A DNA stretch of 64,000 nucleotides from Pseudomonas borbori (GTDB lineage: Bacteria > Pseudomonadota > Gammaproteobacteria > Pseudomonadales > Pseudomonadaceae), in contig NZ_FOWX01000020.1 in the NCBI RefSeq assembly GCF_900115555.1, positions 27,839-91,838 on the forward strand, read 5' to 3'. Shown here in pieces: positions 45,677 to 54,358 of the stretch (position 1 is the first letter of the stretch; each line of letters opens with the position of its first letter). Both the position numbers and the translations under genes were made by a program. Below the pieces are notes generated by a model that worked only from the letters and a program-made list of their open reading frames with translations, did not search any database and was not told the origin of the DNA.

Positions 45677-47401
45677 ATGCCGCAGCAATGGCCCGCCAGC
45701 GCGATCGCCACGCGTATCCTCGACGGTTTCGACGATTATCGTGAGCAGTTCCGGCAGATCACCAATGGTGGGCGGGAGCGTTTCGAGCAGGCGCAGTGGC
45801 AGGAAATCCAGCGCGCCGCGGCCGCGCGCATCGCTCTTTATGAGGAGTGCGTCAGTGAAGTCAGTGAGCGCCTGCGCCAGGCCTACCCGGCTGAGGTGCT
45901 GCTGGATGTGGCGCAGTGGCCGCTGGTCAAGTCGGCCTATATAGTCCTGATCGATGTGCGTTGCGACGACGAACTGGCGGAAACCTGGTTCAACTCGATC
46001 TTCTGCGGGCTGTTCAGTCATGACCAGATCAACGATGGCTGCATGTTCATTCACACCACGCGCCCAGCGCTACGCGCCAATGCTCCGGCGCCGCTGACCC
46101 GGATTTATCGACCCCAGGGCAATATCGAGCAGGCGCTGCGGCAGATCTTCGAGGATTACCGTTTCGAAGTGGCCTACGAAAACGTCGAGCGAGACCTGGC
46201 GCGGCTGATCAGGCAGATGCGCGAGAACCTGCCGGACTGGGTGTGCAAGGATCCGCAGCTGAGTATCGAACTGTTCTCCTCGCGCCTGTACCGCAACAAG
46301 GGCGCCTACCTGGTCGGGCGCATCAATACTCGTGACGAGCAATGGCCGCTGGTGATCCCGCTGTTGCACCGCGAGGGTCAGGGTATCCAGATCGATACGC
46401 TGATCACCGATGAGGCCGAGGTGTCGATCATCTTCTCCTTCACCCGCTCCTATTTCATGGTGCGGGTCGGCTACCCGGCAGAGTTCGTCGGCTTTCTCAA
46501 GCGCATCCTGCCGGGCAAGCATGTTGCCGAGTTGTATACGTCGATCGGCTTCTACAAGCATGGCAAGTCGGAGTTCTACCGTGCGCTGATCAACCATCTG
46601 GCGACCACCGATGACAAATTCATCATGGCCCCCGGCGTGCGCGGCATGGTCATGAGCGTGTTCACCCTGACCGGCTTCAATACTGTGTTCAAGATCATCA
46701 AGGACCGTTTCGCACCGTCGAAGAACGTCGATCGCGCCACCGTGATCGAGAAATATCGCCTGGTGAAGCGTGTCGACCGGGTCGGCAGGATGGCCGATAC
46801 CCAGGAGTTTGCCGATTTTCGCTTCCCCAAGGCCAAGTTCGAGGCGGATTGTCTGGCCGAGTTGCTGGAAGTGGCGCCGTCGACTGTCGAAGTCGACGGT
46901 GACACCGTGTTGATCCGCCACTGCTGGACCGAGCGGCGCATGACGCCGTTGAACATGTATGTCGAAAATGCCAGCGAAGCCCAGGTGCGCGAAGCGCTGG
47001 ATGATTATGGCCTGGCGATCAAGCAGTTGGCCGCTGCCAACATCTTCCCCGGCGACATGCTGCTGAAGAATTTCGGCGTTACCCGTCACGGCCGAGTGGT
47101 GTTCTACGACTATGACGAAATCTGCTTCCTCACCGAAGTCAATTTCCGGCATATCCCGCCGCCGCGCTACCCGGAAGATGAAATGGCTTGCGAGCCCTGG
47201 TATTCCGTGGCGCCGCTGGATGTGTTCCCCGAGGAGTTTCCGCCTTTTTTGTTCGCCGATATCAAGCAACGCCGCATGTTCAGCCAACTGCACGGCGAAC
47301 TGTATGACGCCGATTACTGGAAAAGCCTGCAGGAGACGATTCGCGCCGGCAAGGTGATCGACGTGTTCCCATACCGGCGCAAGGTCGAGCAGGTCGAATA
47401 G
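45677..47401 (+). CDS. aceK: Isocitrate dehydrogenase kinase/phosphatase
   Basis: The protein is 574 residues from the ATG at 45677 (AGAGG upstream), the normal AceK size. It has the N-terminal regulatory helical domain (~1-310), then an atypical ATP-binding loop [12 protein letters not shown] near 317-328, and a kinase-like domain with D-M-L-L-K-N-F-G-V and V-F-Y-D-Y-D-E-I-C. AceK phosphorylates and dephosphorylates isocitrate dehydrogenase to switch carbon into the glyoxylate shunt. It is not next to aceA/aceB here, as is usual in Pseudomonas. Confidence 0.95.
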   Translation: MPQQWPASAIATRILDGFDDYREQFRQITNGGRERFEQAQWQEIQRAAAARIALYEECVSEVSERLRQAYPAEVLLDVAQWPLVKSAYIVLIDVRCDDELAETWFNSIFCGLFSHDQINDGCMFIHTTRPALRANAPAPLTRIYRPQGNIEQALRQIFEDYRFEVAYENVERDLARLIRQMRENLPDWVCKDPQLSIELFSSRLYRNKGAYLVGRINTRDEQWPLVIPLLHREGQGIQIDTLITDEAEVSIIFSFTRSYFMVRVGYPAEFVGFLKRILPGKHVAELYTSIGFYKHGKSEFYRALINHLATTDDKFIMAPGVRGMVMSVFTLTGFNTVFKIIKDRFAPSKNVDRATVIEKYRLVKRVDRVGRMADTQEFADFRFPKAKFEADCLAELLEVAPSTVEVDGDTVLIRHCWTERRMTPLNMYVENASEAQVREALDDYGLAIKQLAAANIFPGDMLLKNFGVTRHGRVVFYDYDEICFLTEVNFRHIPPPRYPEDEMACEPWYSVAPLDVFPEEFPPFLFADIKQRRMFSQLHGELYDADYWKSLQETIRAGKVIDVFPYRRKVEQVE

Positions 47402-47472
47402 ACGCTGGCAAAGGTCGAGGTCTCTGCCACTGGTTTTTGCCTGGGCCGACAGCCGGTCATGTCCGGGGCTGT

Positions 47473-47486
47473 TTGATTTGCATCAA
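47473..47486 (+). promoter_or_regulatory. Anr/FNR box upstream of the 43-residue gene
   Basis: TTGAT-TTGC-ATCAA is a perfect match to the Anr/FNR consensus. A TAATCT -10 lies at 47508-47513, which would start transcription near 47520. This places the box centre about 41 bases upstream, the class II activator position. Confidence 0.85.
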
Positions 47487-47571
47487 ACTTCTGCAAGTGC
47501 GCTGGGGTAATCTACGCTGACATAAGGCGCATTCGAGTGCCTTGTCGAAGTCCTTGGCAGGAGGAGATTCC

Positions 47572-47703
47572 ATGATCGCCAAGTTGCATAACGCCTTACA
47601 CGACCTGCTGGTTGCCTTGGGCTTGCTTGATCGACCGAAACTGCAGCCCGTCCCCGTGCGTGACGACGAGCGCCGCCCACAAGGGCCACGTCGACGCCGC
47701 TAA
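47572..47703 (+). CDS. Small basic-tailed protein, PA1414-like
   Basis: This is a 43-residue protein with ATG at 47572 and a strong AGGAGGAG eight bases upstream. It opens with an amphipathic helix (M-I-A-K-L-H-N-A-L-H-D-L-L-V-A-L-G-L-L) followed by R-P-K-L-Q-P-V and an Arg-rich tail (R-R-P-Q-G-P-R-R-R-R). The helix plus basic tail and the gene's position beside the MBL hydrolase and gbuA cluster match the PA1414 family of P. aeruginosa, a small protein of unknown function strongly linked to low-oxygen growth. The upstream Anr box supports anaerobic or microaerobic induction here. Confidence 0.8.
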   Translation: MIAKLHNALHDLLVALGLLDRPKLQPVPVRDDERRPQGPRRRR

Positions 47704-47767
47704 TAGTTCAGGCAGGGTAGGCTTCACGTTCATCGGCAAGCGCTCATTATGCTGGGCCGCCGCCAAG

Positions 47768-48502
47768 TCAGTTCAGATGTGGGTGGTCGGCGAACCATTG
47801 CGCGATCAGTTCGCTCATGCGCTCACCGGAAAAGCTCGGAAAATGCCCGCCATGTATTTGGCGTACCGGTAGTTCGCGCAGCCGCGCGAGGCTCTTGGCG
47901 TAATCCTGCAGATTCGAGTGAGAGAGGTTCTCGACCAGCGGGCCGTCGTAGAGAATGTCGCCGGAGAACAACGTCTGCGTTGCTGCTTCCCACAGGCTGA
48001 TACCGCCTGGCGAATGGCCCGGGGTATGCAACACCTGCAATACCCGGTCGCCCAAATCCAGCACGTCACCTTCCTCGATCAGCCGCGTGGCCGGCGCAGC
48101 CTTGACCCGGTACTCGGTGTAGCACAGCGGGCAATCCGGATGCGCCTCGAACATAGCGTCGCCGACGCAGTCCGCGGCCAGGGTATTGGCCCCGGTCGGC
48201 GCGGCGAGGATGTCTGCCTCGGCGGGATGCACCAGGCGCTCGGGGAACTCGTGATGGCCGGCGATATGGTCGAAGTGGGTGTGACTGGCCACCGCCAGCA
48301 GTGGCTTCTCGGTCAGCCAGGGCAATTGTTCGCGCAGGCTGACCAGGCCGGAGCCGGAGTCGATCAGGGCGTCACGGTCACGTCCTTGCACATGCCAGAG
48401 GTTGCAGCGATAGAAGGGCCGTATATAGGGCTCGTGGATCAGTGCGACACCATCCTGCAGGTGGCGTACTTCGAACCAGTTGTTGCGGCTGACGATTTTC
48501 AT
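47768..48502 (-). CDS. MBL-fold metallohydrolase
   Basis: The protein is 244 residues from the ATG at 48502. The metal motif H-T-H-F-D-H is near residue 74, followed by G-H-H-E-F, then H-T-P-G-H-S-P-G-G near 160, F-S-G-D-I-L-Y, and G-G-H-F-P-S near 225, all features of a metallo-beta-lactamase-fold hydrolase of the glyoxalase-II/lactonase type. It is cytoplasmic; the substrate is unknown. It converges on the small PA1414-like gene. P. aeruginosa has a similar gene in this neighbourhood. Confidence 0.86.
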   Translation of the reverse strand: MKIVSRNNWFEVRHLQDGVALIHEPYIRPFYRCNLWHVQGRDRDALIDSGSGLVSLREQLPWLTEKPLLAVASHTHFDHIAGHHEFPERLVHPAEADILAAPTGANTLAADCVGDAMFEAHPDCPLCYTEYRVKAAPATRLIEEGDVLDLGDRVLQVLHTPGHSPGGISLWEAATQTLFSGDILYDGPLVENLSHSNLQDYAKSLARLRELPVRQIHGGHFPSFSGERMSELIAQWFADHPHLN

Positions 48503-48812
48503 GCTGACCCCGCTCGTTGCTCGCTGCAAAATTGTAGGCGCCAGGGAAGCGTGGCGATCCACCGCTGATCGCCAGCATGCTGTCTCCATCAGGGCCTGGC
48601 TGATGCCGGTGCGCATGGCGCACCTGATCGTAGGGTGCGCCATGCGCACCGACACTAACATGCCATTAGCTCAGGCCACCTGCGTCCGCAGTACCACACC
48701 CAGCGGCGATAGCCGATCCCAGGGTGTATTCAGGAGCGCAGCGAACAGCCCGCCAGGGTGCAGCCCTGTCGAGCAGCGTACTGCTCCGCGAGTACGCCCT
48801 AGGGTCGTGCGC
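48503..48812. repeat. 310-bp intergenic region with a 17-bp-arm palindrome
   Basis: CGGTGCGCATGGCGCAC at 48607-48623 is exactly inverted at 48635-48651 with an 11-base loop. Related GGTGCGCA units flank it. The rest holds no gene I can support and looks like repeat-derived spacer between two minus-strand genes. Confidence 0.7.
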
Positions 48813-50414
48813 TTACGGGTGGAAGGGCGGCGCCTCCTTGATTTCGATCAGCAGCGGACGATCCGGCGGCGCATCGCGCAGCAGCTGGGCCAGATGCTCG
48901 TGGTCGCGGGCGCGTTCGGCCAGACAGCCGAAGCCGCGGGCGATGGCCAGCAGGTCCGGGGTGTAGATATCCACGCCGAGCGGGGTAATGTCACGCTTCT
49001 GCATATAGCGCTTGATCTCGCCGTAGCCGCTGTTGTTCCACAGCAGCACGATGATGCCGACGCCGGCTTCCACCGCGCTGGCGAGTTCGGGCAGGGTGAA
49101 CTGGATGCCGCCGTCGCCGATCAGGCTGATCACCGGGCGGTCCGGTTCGGCGAGTTTGGCGCCGATCGCCGCCGGCAGGCCGTAACCCAGGGTGCCGTAG
49201 CCGGTGGAGGCGTTGAACCAGCGTCGCGCGCCGTCCAGCTCGACCAGGTGGTTGCCGCTGTACACGGTCTGGGTCGAGTCGCCGACGAAACGGGCGTCCG
49301 GCAGTACCTCCAACAAGGTGTCGAACAGCTGGCGGTAGTGCGCCCAGCCGCTGAAATCCTCGGCCAATTGCGCCTGTACGGCGGCGGTGCGCATGGCGCC
49401 CGGGCTGTTGTCGCGCAGCTCGCCGGGGTTCAGCTCGGCCATCAGCATGCGCATGGCCAGGCGCGCATCGCCCTGGATGGCCAGGGCCGGGGTGAAATTG
49501 CGCTGCAACTGCTGGGCGTCGATATCGATACGGATCAGCGCGCCGCCCAACTGGAAGTTGCCGTCGAACACCACGTCGTAGTCGGTCTCGCCCAGCTCGG
49601 TGCCGATGGCCAGCACCACATCGGCCTGCAGTGCCAGCTCACGTACCGGGATCAGCGACTGGTTGCTGCCGAGCAGCAGCGGATGACCCGGCGGCAGCAG
49701 GCCCTTGGCATTGATGGTCAGGGCGGTGGGCGCATCCAGGGCCACGGCCAGGGCACGGACCTCGGCCTGGGCGCTGACGCAGCCGCCGCCGAGCAGCAGC
49801 AGCGGGCGTTTGGCATTCTTCAGCAGGGCCGCCGCTTCGCGGATCAGCGCGCGATTGGGCGACGGGCGCTGGATGCTCGGCCGTGGTGCCAACTGCATGT
49901 GCTCGGCCGGCGCGGTGATGATGTCCAGCGGCAGCTCGATGTGCACCGGGCGTGGCCGTTCGCCTTCGAACACGGCGAAGGCGCGGGCCAGCACGCCGGG
50001 CAGCTCCTCGACGCTCATCAGGGTATGGCTGAAGGCCGTGACGCCGGCGGTCAGTGCGCGCTGGTTGGGTAGCTCGTGCAAATAGCCCTTGCCCAGGCCG
50101 AGGCGATCACGTTGGTTGACGCTGGAAATCACCAGCATCGGGATCGAGTCGGCATAGGCCTGGGCCATGGCGGTGAGGATATTGGTCATGCCCGGGCCGG
50201 TGATGATGAAGCACACCCCAGGTTTGCCGGAGACGCGGGCATAGCCATCGGCCATGAAGCCGGCCCCCTGTTCGTGACGCGGGGTGATGTGGCGGATGCC
50301 GCTGTGCGGCAGGCCGCGATAGAGTTCGACGGTGTGCACACCGGGGATGCCGAATACGCTGTCGACGCCCCAGGCTTCGAGTTGTTTGACTAGAAATTCG
50401 CCGCAAGTGGTCAT
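48813..50414 (-). CDS. TPP-dependent 2-ketoarginine (5-guanidino-2-oxopentanoate) decarboxylase-like enzyme
   Basis: This is a 533-residue ThDP enzyme of the acetolactate-synthase fold. Catalytic Glu48 lies in P-R-H-E-Q-G-A-G-F-M-A-D-G, and the ThDP-Mg motif G-D-G-G-I-Q-F ... L-L-W-N-N is near 430-455. No AHAS small subunit is near, so it is not a biosynthetic acetolactate synthase. The closest context is P. aeruginosa PA1417 and the AruI decarboxylase of the arginine transaminase route. Decarboxylation of 2-ketoarginine gives 4-guanidinobutyraldehyde, which is oxidised to the GbuA substrate; gbuA lies downstream on the same strand. Substrate is inferred from neighbours. Confidence 0.75.
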   Translation of the reverse strand: MTTCGEFLVKQLEAWGVDSVFGIPGVHTVELYRGLPHSGIRHITPRHEQGAGFMADGYARVSGKPGVCFIITGPGMTNILTAMAQAYADSIPMLVISSVNQRDRLGLGKGYLHELPNQRALTAGVTAFSHTLMSVEELPGVLARAFAVFEGERPRPVHIELPLDIITAPAEHMQLAPRPSIQRPSPNRALIREAAALLKNAKRPLLLLGGGCVSAQAEVRALAVALDAPTALTINAKGLLPPGHPLLLGSNQSLIPVRELALQADVVLAIGTELGETDYDVVFDGNFQLGGALIRIDIDAQQLQRNFTPALAIQGDARLAMRMLMAELNPGELRDNSPGAMRTAAVQAQLAEDFSGWAHYRQLFDTLLEVLPDARFVGDSTQTVYSGNHLVELDGARRWFNASTGYGTLGYGLPAAIGAKLAEPDRPVISLIGDGGIQFTLPELASAVEAGVGIIVLLWNNSGYGEIKRYMQKRDITPLGVDIYTPDLLAIARGFGCLAERARDHEHLAQLLRDAPPDRPLLIEIKEAPPFHP

Positions 50415-50480
50415 GTCTTGAGTCCTGTGATGCAGTGCGTAGCCCGCCTGCTATATGAATTTAGGCGGGCCACGGGTTTG

Positions 50481-51887
50481 CTAGCCGACTATCCAGTGCG
50501 CCATCAGCGCGATGATCGGCAGGGTGATCAGGGTGCGGATGATGAAGATGGCGAACAGCTCGAGCAGGTTCAGCGGCAGCTTGGCCTTGATGATCAGTAC
50601 GCCGACTTCCGACATGTAGATCAACTGGGTCAGCGATACGCAGGCCACCACGAAGCGGGTCAGTTCGCTCTCGATGCCCTTGCCCAGCACCGCTGGCAGG
50701 AACATGTCGGCAAAACCCACCAGCATGGCCGGCGCGGCCTTGGCGGCTTCCGGCAGTTGCAGCAGTTCCAGCAACGGTACTATGGGGTAGGACAACCAGT
50801 TGAAGACCGGGGTGTACTCGGCAATCGCCAGGGAAACGGTGCCGATGGCCATCACCAGTGGCAGCAGGCCCAGCCAGATATCCACCACGTTGTGTACGCC
50901 GACCTTGACCATCTGCGCCGGGGAGGGGTTGCTGTTGGCGCGCTTGACCGCCTGCAGCACGCCCCAGCGCAGCAGTGAGCTGCCATTGGGGACGTCTTCC
51001 TTGATCTGCTTGCCGACGCCAGCGACGTACTCGTCCTTCTTCCATGACAGCGGCGGAATGCGCGGGGTGATGATGGCGGCGGCCAGGCCGGCCACCACTA
51101 CCGTCAGGTAGAAGGGCACGAACAGGTGGTCGAGGTTCATGAAACTGGTGATCAGCAGGCTGAAGGCGATTGAGGCGACGGAGAAGTTGGTGGCGATCAC
51201 CGCCGCTTCCCGGGCGCTGTAGAAACCCTTCTGGTACTGCTGGGCGGTGATCAGCACGCCAACCGTGCCGGAGCCGAGCCAGCTGGCTATGGCGTCGATG
51301 GCCGAGCGGCCCGGCAGGCCGAAGACCTTGCGAAAGACATTGCGCACCAGGGTGCCGCAGAATTCCATCAGGCCGAAGTCGGTGAGCAGCGGCAGGATCA
51401 GCCCGGCCACCAGGAAGAAGGTAATCAACACCGGGGCCAGGTCTTTCAGCACCACACCGCCGGTGTTGGCGTTCCAGATCCACTCCGGGCCGAACTGCCA
51501 GAAGGTCATGGCCGCGAACAGCGCGCCGAGCACGCGCAGGCCGAGCCAGAGCGGGCGCAGATTGAACATCTCGTTGAGCGCATGGCGCTGGGTGAGCCAG
51601 CGCGGCTTGAGGGTCGAGCCGAGCAGGCCGAGGGCGGCGGAGAACAGCAGCAGGCCGGTGGCGATGGCCGGCAGCCAGGCACTCAGCGAGTTTTTCAGGG
51701 CATCGGCCATTACGCCCAGGCCGATGGTGACCTTGCCGTCGTAGACAATCGGGGTGAGAAACAGCAGGACGCCGAGCAGCGAGGGGATCAGGAAGATCAG
51801 CAGCTGGCGCAGGTTGTAGGCGTGTGCAACGGAGCTGTGGGCTGGTGGCTGGTCGTCCAGCAGCGGCATGGCTTGTTCGGAGTTCAT
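50481..51887 (-). CDS. YjiH family membrane transporter
   Basis: This is a 468-residue integral membrane protein with about ten helices and two nucleoside-recognition (Gate) type repeats (W-L-G-S-G-T-V-G-V-L-I-T and P-A-V-L-G-K-G-I-E-S-E-L-T-R-F). YjiH-family proteins are putative solute transporters of unknown substrate. Its place between the 2-ketoarginine decarboxylase-like gene and gbuA, all on one strand, suggests it moves a guanidino compound or its product. Spacing is 66 bp to the decarboxylase and 78 bp from gbuA. Confidence 0.85.
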   Translation of the reverse strand: MNSEQAMPLLDDQPPAHSSVAHAYNLRQLLIFLIPSLLGVLLFLTPIVYDGKVTIGLGVMADALKNSLSAWLPAIATGLLLFSAALGLLGSTLKPRWLTQRHALNEMFNLRPLWLGLRVLGALFAAMTFWQFGPEWIWNANTGGVVLKDLAPVLITFFLVAGLILPLLTDFGLMEFCGTLVRNVFRKVFGLPGRSAIDAIASWLGSGTVGVLITAQQYQKGFYSAREAAVIATNFSVASIAFSLLITSFMNLDHLFVPFYLTVVVAGLAAAIITPRIPPLSWKKDEYVAGVGKQIKEDVPNGSSLLRWGVLQAVKRANSNPSPAQMVKVGVHNVVDIWLGLLPLVMAIGTVSLAIAEYTPVFNWLSYPIVPLLELLQLPEAAKAAPAMLVGFADMFLPAVLGKGIESELTRFVVACVSLTQLIYMSEVGVLIIKAKLPLNLLELFAIFIIRTLITLPIIALMAHWIVG

Positions 51888-51965
51888 CTTGGCACCCTAT
51901 TTTATTGTTGTAGTGCGCGGGCACCGCAGGCGGTGCCCATTCAGTATAAAAAATCCGGGTCCGCT

Positions 51966-52925
51966 TCAGCGGCGCTGGACACCCGGCAGTACGCAGAGCA
52001 TTTCGTAGAGCAGGTTGGCGCCGAGCAGTGAGGTGTTGCCGGTGGTGTCGTAGGGCGGCGAGACTTCGACCAGGTCGCCGCCGATCAGGTCCAGGCCCTG
52101 GCAGCCGCGAATGATCTCGATCGCCTGGATGGTGGTCAGGCCGCCGATTTCCGGGGTGCCGGTGCCGGGCGCCCAGGCCGGGTCGATGCCGTCGATGTCG
52201 AACGACAGGTAGACCGGGCCGCCGTCGACCTTGGCGCGCACTTCGGCCATCAACGGGGCCAGGGATTTGTGCCAGCACTCCTCGGCCTGGACCACGCGGA
52301 AGCCCTGCTTGCGGCTCCAGTTGAAATCCTCGGCGGTGTAGCCCTGGGCACGCAGGCCGATCTGCACCACACGGTCGCAGTCGAGCAGCTCTTCTTCCAC
52401 AGCGCGGCGGAAGGTGGTGCCGTGGGCGATCTTCTCGCCGAACATATGGTCGTTGACATCGGCATGGGCATCGATGTGCACCAGGCCGATCTTGCCGTGC
52501 TTCTTCTTCAGCGCACGCAGGATCGGCAGGGTGATGGTGTGGTCGCCGCCGAGGGTCAGCGGGATGATCCCGTGTTCGATGACGTTGTCGTAGAACTCCT
52601 CGATGATGCGCACCGCTTCCAGCATGTTGAAGGTATTGATCGGTACGTCGCCGATGTCGGCCACGTTCAGCGAGTCGAAGGGGGCGGCGCCGGTGGCCAT
52701 GTTGTAAGGGCGAATCATCACCGACTGGGCGCGGATCTCGCGCGGGCCGAAGCGGGTGCCGGAGCGCAGCGAGGTGCCGATATCGAGCGGTACGCCGATG
52801 AAGCCGACATCGAGAGCGCGCTTTTCTTCGCAAGTCTGGATATGCGGCAGGCGCATCATGGTGGCTATGCCGCCGAAACGGGGCATCTCATTGCCGCCCA
52901 GGGGCTGGTGCAGAATCTTGTCCAT
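51966..52925 (-). CDS. gbuA: Guanidinobutyrase
   Basis: This is a 319-residue ureohydrolase, the length of P. aeruginosa GbuA. Manganese ligands are G-G-D-H129-T-I, H-I-D152-A-H154-A-D156 and F-D-I-D-G-I-D-P near 245, so it is fully active by sequence. It belongs to the agmatinase branch of the arginase family. GbuA hydrolyses 4-guanidinobutyrate to 4-aminobutyrate and urea, the last step of the arginine decarboxylase/transaminase catabolic routes. The LysR gene diverging from it is the usual GbuR. Other agmatinase-type substrates cannot be excluded. Confidence 0.9.
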   Translation of the reverse strand: MDKILHQPLGGNEMPRFGGIATMMRLPHIQTCEEKRALDVGFIGVPLDIGTSLRSGTRFGPREIRAQSVMIRPYNMATGAAPFDSLNVADIGDVPINTFNMLEAVRIIEEFYDNVIEHGIIPLTLGGDHTITLPILRALKKKHGKIGLVHIDAHADVNDHMFGEKIAHGTTFRRAVEEELLDCDRVVQIGLRAQGYTAEDFNWSRKQGFRVVQAEECWHKSLAPLMAEVRAKVDGGPVYLSFDIDGIDPAWAPGTGTPEIGGLTTIQAIEIIRGCQGLDLIGGDLVEVSPPYDTTGNTSLLGANLLYEMLCVLPGVQRR

Positions 52926-53015
52926 GGGAAGGCCTCACGGTTGTTGTGGTTGTAATAGTCGTCGGGCCGGATTGTTGGGCAGGATGGCGCGGGGAAAAAT
53001 CGCTACGGGCAAAAA

Positions 53016-53041
53016 CTTAGTTCAGAAATTTCTAAACTAAG
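53016..53041. promoter_or_regulatory. 26-bp palindromic operator between gbuA and gbuR
   Basis: CTTAGTTCAGAAA and TTTCTAAACTAAG form a 26-bp dyad with only one mismatched pair. It lies 90 bases before the gbuA start and 94 bases before the gbuR start. LysR regulators usually bind T-N11-A dyads in such divergent promoters, so it is the best candidate GbuR operator. Confidence 0.75.
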
Positions 53042-53134
53042 CGGCTCTGCTCTACATTGGGCCGATCACCCTGGTGCGCGCGGCCTAGGCGGCCCCGCGC
53101 ACCATCGATTTCTGTCCTAGTCGAGGAGAACCCC

Positions 53135-54028
53135 ATGACCAGCACCTTGCCCGACCTGAAACTGCTGCGCATCTTCGTCAGCGTGGTGCGTCAGCAGGGT
53201 TTCGCCGCGGCGCAGCAGGAACTGAACCTGTCGACCTCGGCGATCAGTACCTATATGAGCCAGTTGGAAGGCCAACTCGGCTTGAGCCTCTGCCATCGCG
53301 GGCGCGGCGGCTTCAGCCTGACCAGCAAGGGCGAGCTGTTCTACCAGGAAACCCTGCGTCTGCTCGGCGAACTGGAAGGTTTCGAGCGCTACTCCGCCGC
53401 GCTGAAAGGCGAGCTGCGCGGCACCCTGAACCTCGGTGTGCTGGATTCGACCGTCAGCGATCCGGCTCTGCCGCTGGCCGAGGTGATCGGCGCCTACAGC
53501 CAGGAACACCCGGCGGTGCACCTGCATCTGTCGGTGATGAGTCCCTACGAGTTGCAACTGGCGGTGCTGGACAATCGCCTGGATCTGGCCATCGGCGCCT
53601 TTTCCACGCGGATGAACGGCTTGGTCTATCAGCCGCTGTACCGCGAGCAGCACTGGTTGTACTGCAGTGAGCGCCATTCGCTGTTCGCCGAACGGCGCAT
53701 CCCCGAGGAGGTGATCGCCCAGCAGCGCATGGTCGGGCGCGGTTACTGGAGCCAGGCCGAACTGGCCCGCCATGGTTTCAAGCACAGCGCGGCGACGGTG
53801 GAGTCGATGGAGGCGCAACTGATCCTGGTGCTGTCCGGCGCCTACATCGGCTACCTGCCGGAACACTACGCCCAGCCCTGGGTCGAGCAGGGGAGGCTGC
53901 GCGTATTGCTGCCGGCGACCTTCGGCTATCAGGCGCCGTTTTCCCTGATCCTGCGCCGTGGCCGTTCGCGCGAGGCCTTGTTGCAGACCTTTCGCGACCT
54001 GTTGAAAACGCAGCTCAACGCCCGCTGA
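53135..54028 (+). CDS. gbuR: LysR family transcriptional regulator GbuR
   Basis: The protein is 297 residues from the ATG at 53135 (GAGGAG upstream). The N-terminal winged helix is L-K-L-L-R-I-F-V-S-V-V-R-Q-Q-G-F-A-A-A-Q-Q-E-L-N-L-S-T-S-A-I-S, and the C-terminal LysR substrate-binding domain covers ~88-290. It diverges from gbuA, the arrangement seen in P. aeruginosa, where GbuR activates gbuA in response to 4-guanidinobutyrate. It should also repress itself at the shared operator. Confidence 0.88.
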   Translation: MTSTLPDLKLLRIFVSVVRQQGFAAAQQELNLSTSAISTYMSQLEGQLGLSLCHRGRGGFSLTSKGELFYQETLRLLGELEGFERYSAALKGELRGTLNLGVLDSTVSDPALPLAEVIGAYSQEHPAVHLHLSVMSPYELQLAVLDNRLDLAIGAFSTRMNGLVYQPLYREQHWLYCSERHSLFAERRIPEEVIAQQRMVGRGYWSQAELARHGFKHSAATVESMEAQLILVLSGAYIGYLPEHYAQPWVEQGRLRVLLPATFGYQAPFSLILRRGRSREALLQTFRDLLKTQLNAR

Positions 54029-54355
54029 CTAGCCGTCCAGGCTTTCGATAGTCTGGTTGGCCGCGCGCCAACCGACGAAGCCGTCGATCAGATAGCGTGC
54101 ATCCAGACCCATGGCGGCCAGGGTCGCGGCGCAGCCCTGGCTGATCTCGTGGCCATGGGCGCAGTAGAGAATCGCCGGCCTGTCCCTGGGAATAGCGTCT
54201 TTCCAGGTGAATAGCGCATCGGGGTCGCGCCATTGTGCCCCTGGAATCCGTGCCGCATCGGCCCGGCGTACGCTGGTCCGGCGCACATCGACCAGGCTGA
54301 AAATTTGGCCTGCCGCTTGCCACTGCGCCAGTTCGCTTACTGAAATTCGGTTCAT
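54029..54355 (-). CDS. Rhodanese-like protein of the chr operon
   Basis: This is a 108-residue single-domain rhodanese. The active-site loop is Y-C65-A-H-G-H-E-I-S; Cys65 is the sulfur acceptor. W-R-D-P-D-A-L and D-G-F-V-G-W-R-A-A complete the fold. Rhodaneses move sulfane sulfur from thiosulfate or persulfides, so it may supply reductant or repair after chromate stress. It begins three bases after the chrA stop on the same strand, making it the third gene of chrB-chrA-rhodanese. Confidence 0.87.
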   Translation of the reverse strand: MNRISVSELAQWQAAGQIFSLVDVRRTSVRRADAARIPGAQWRDPDALFTWKDAIPRDRPAILYCAHGHEISQGCAATLAAMGLDARYLIDGFVGWRAANQTIESLDG

Positions 54356-54358
54356 CGC

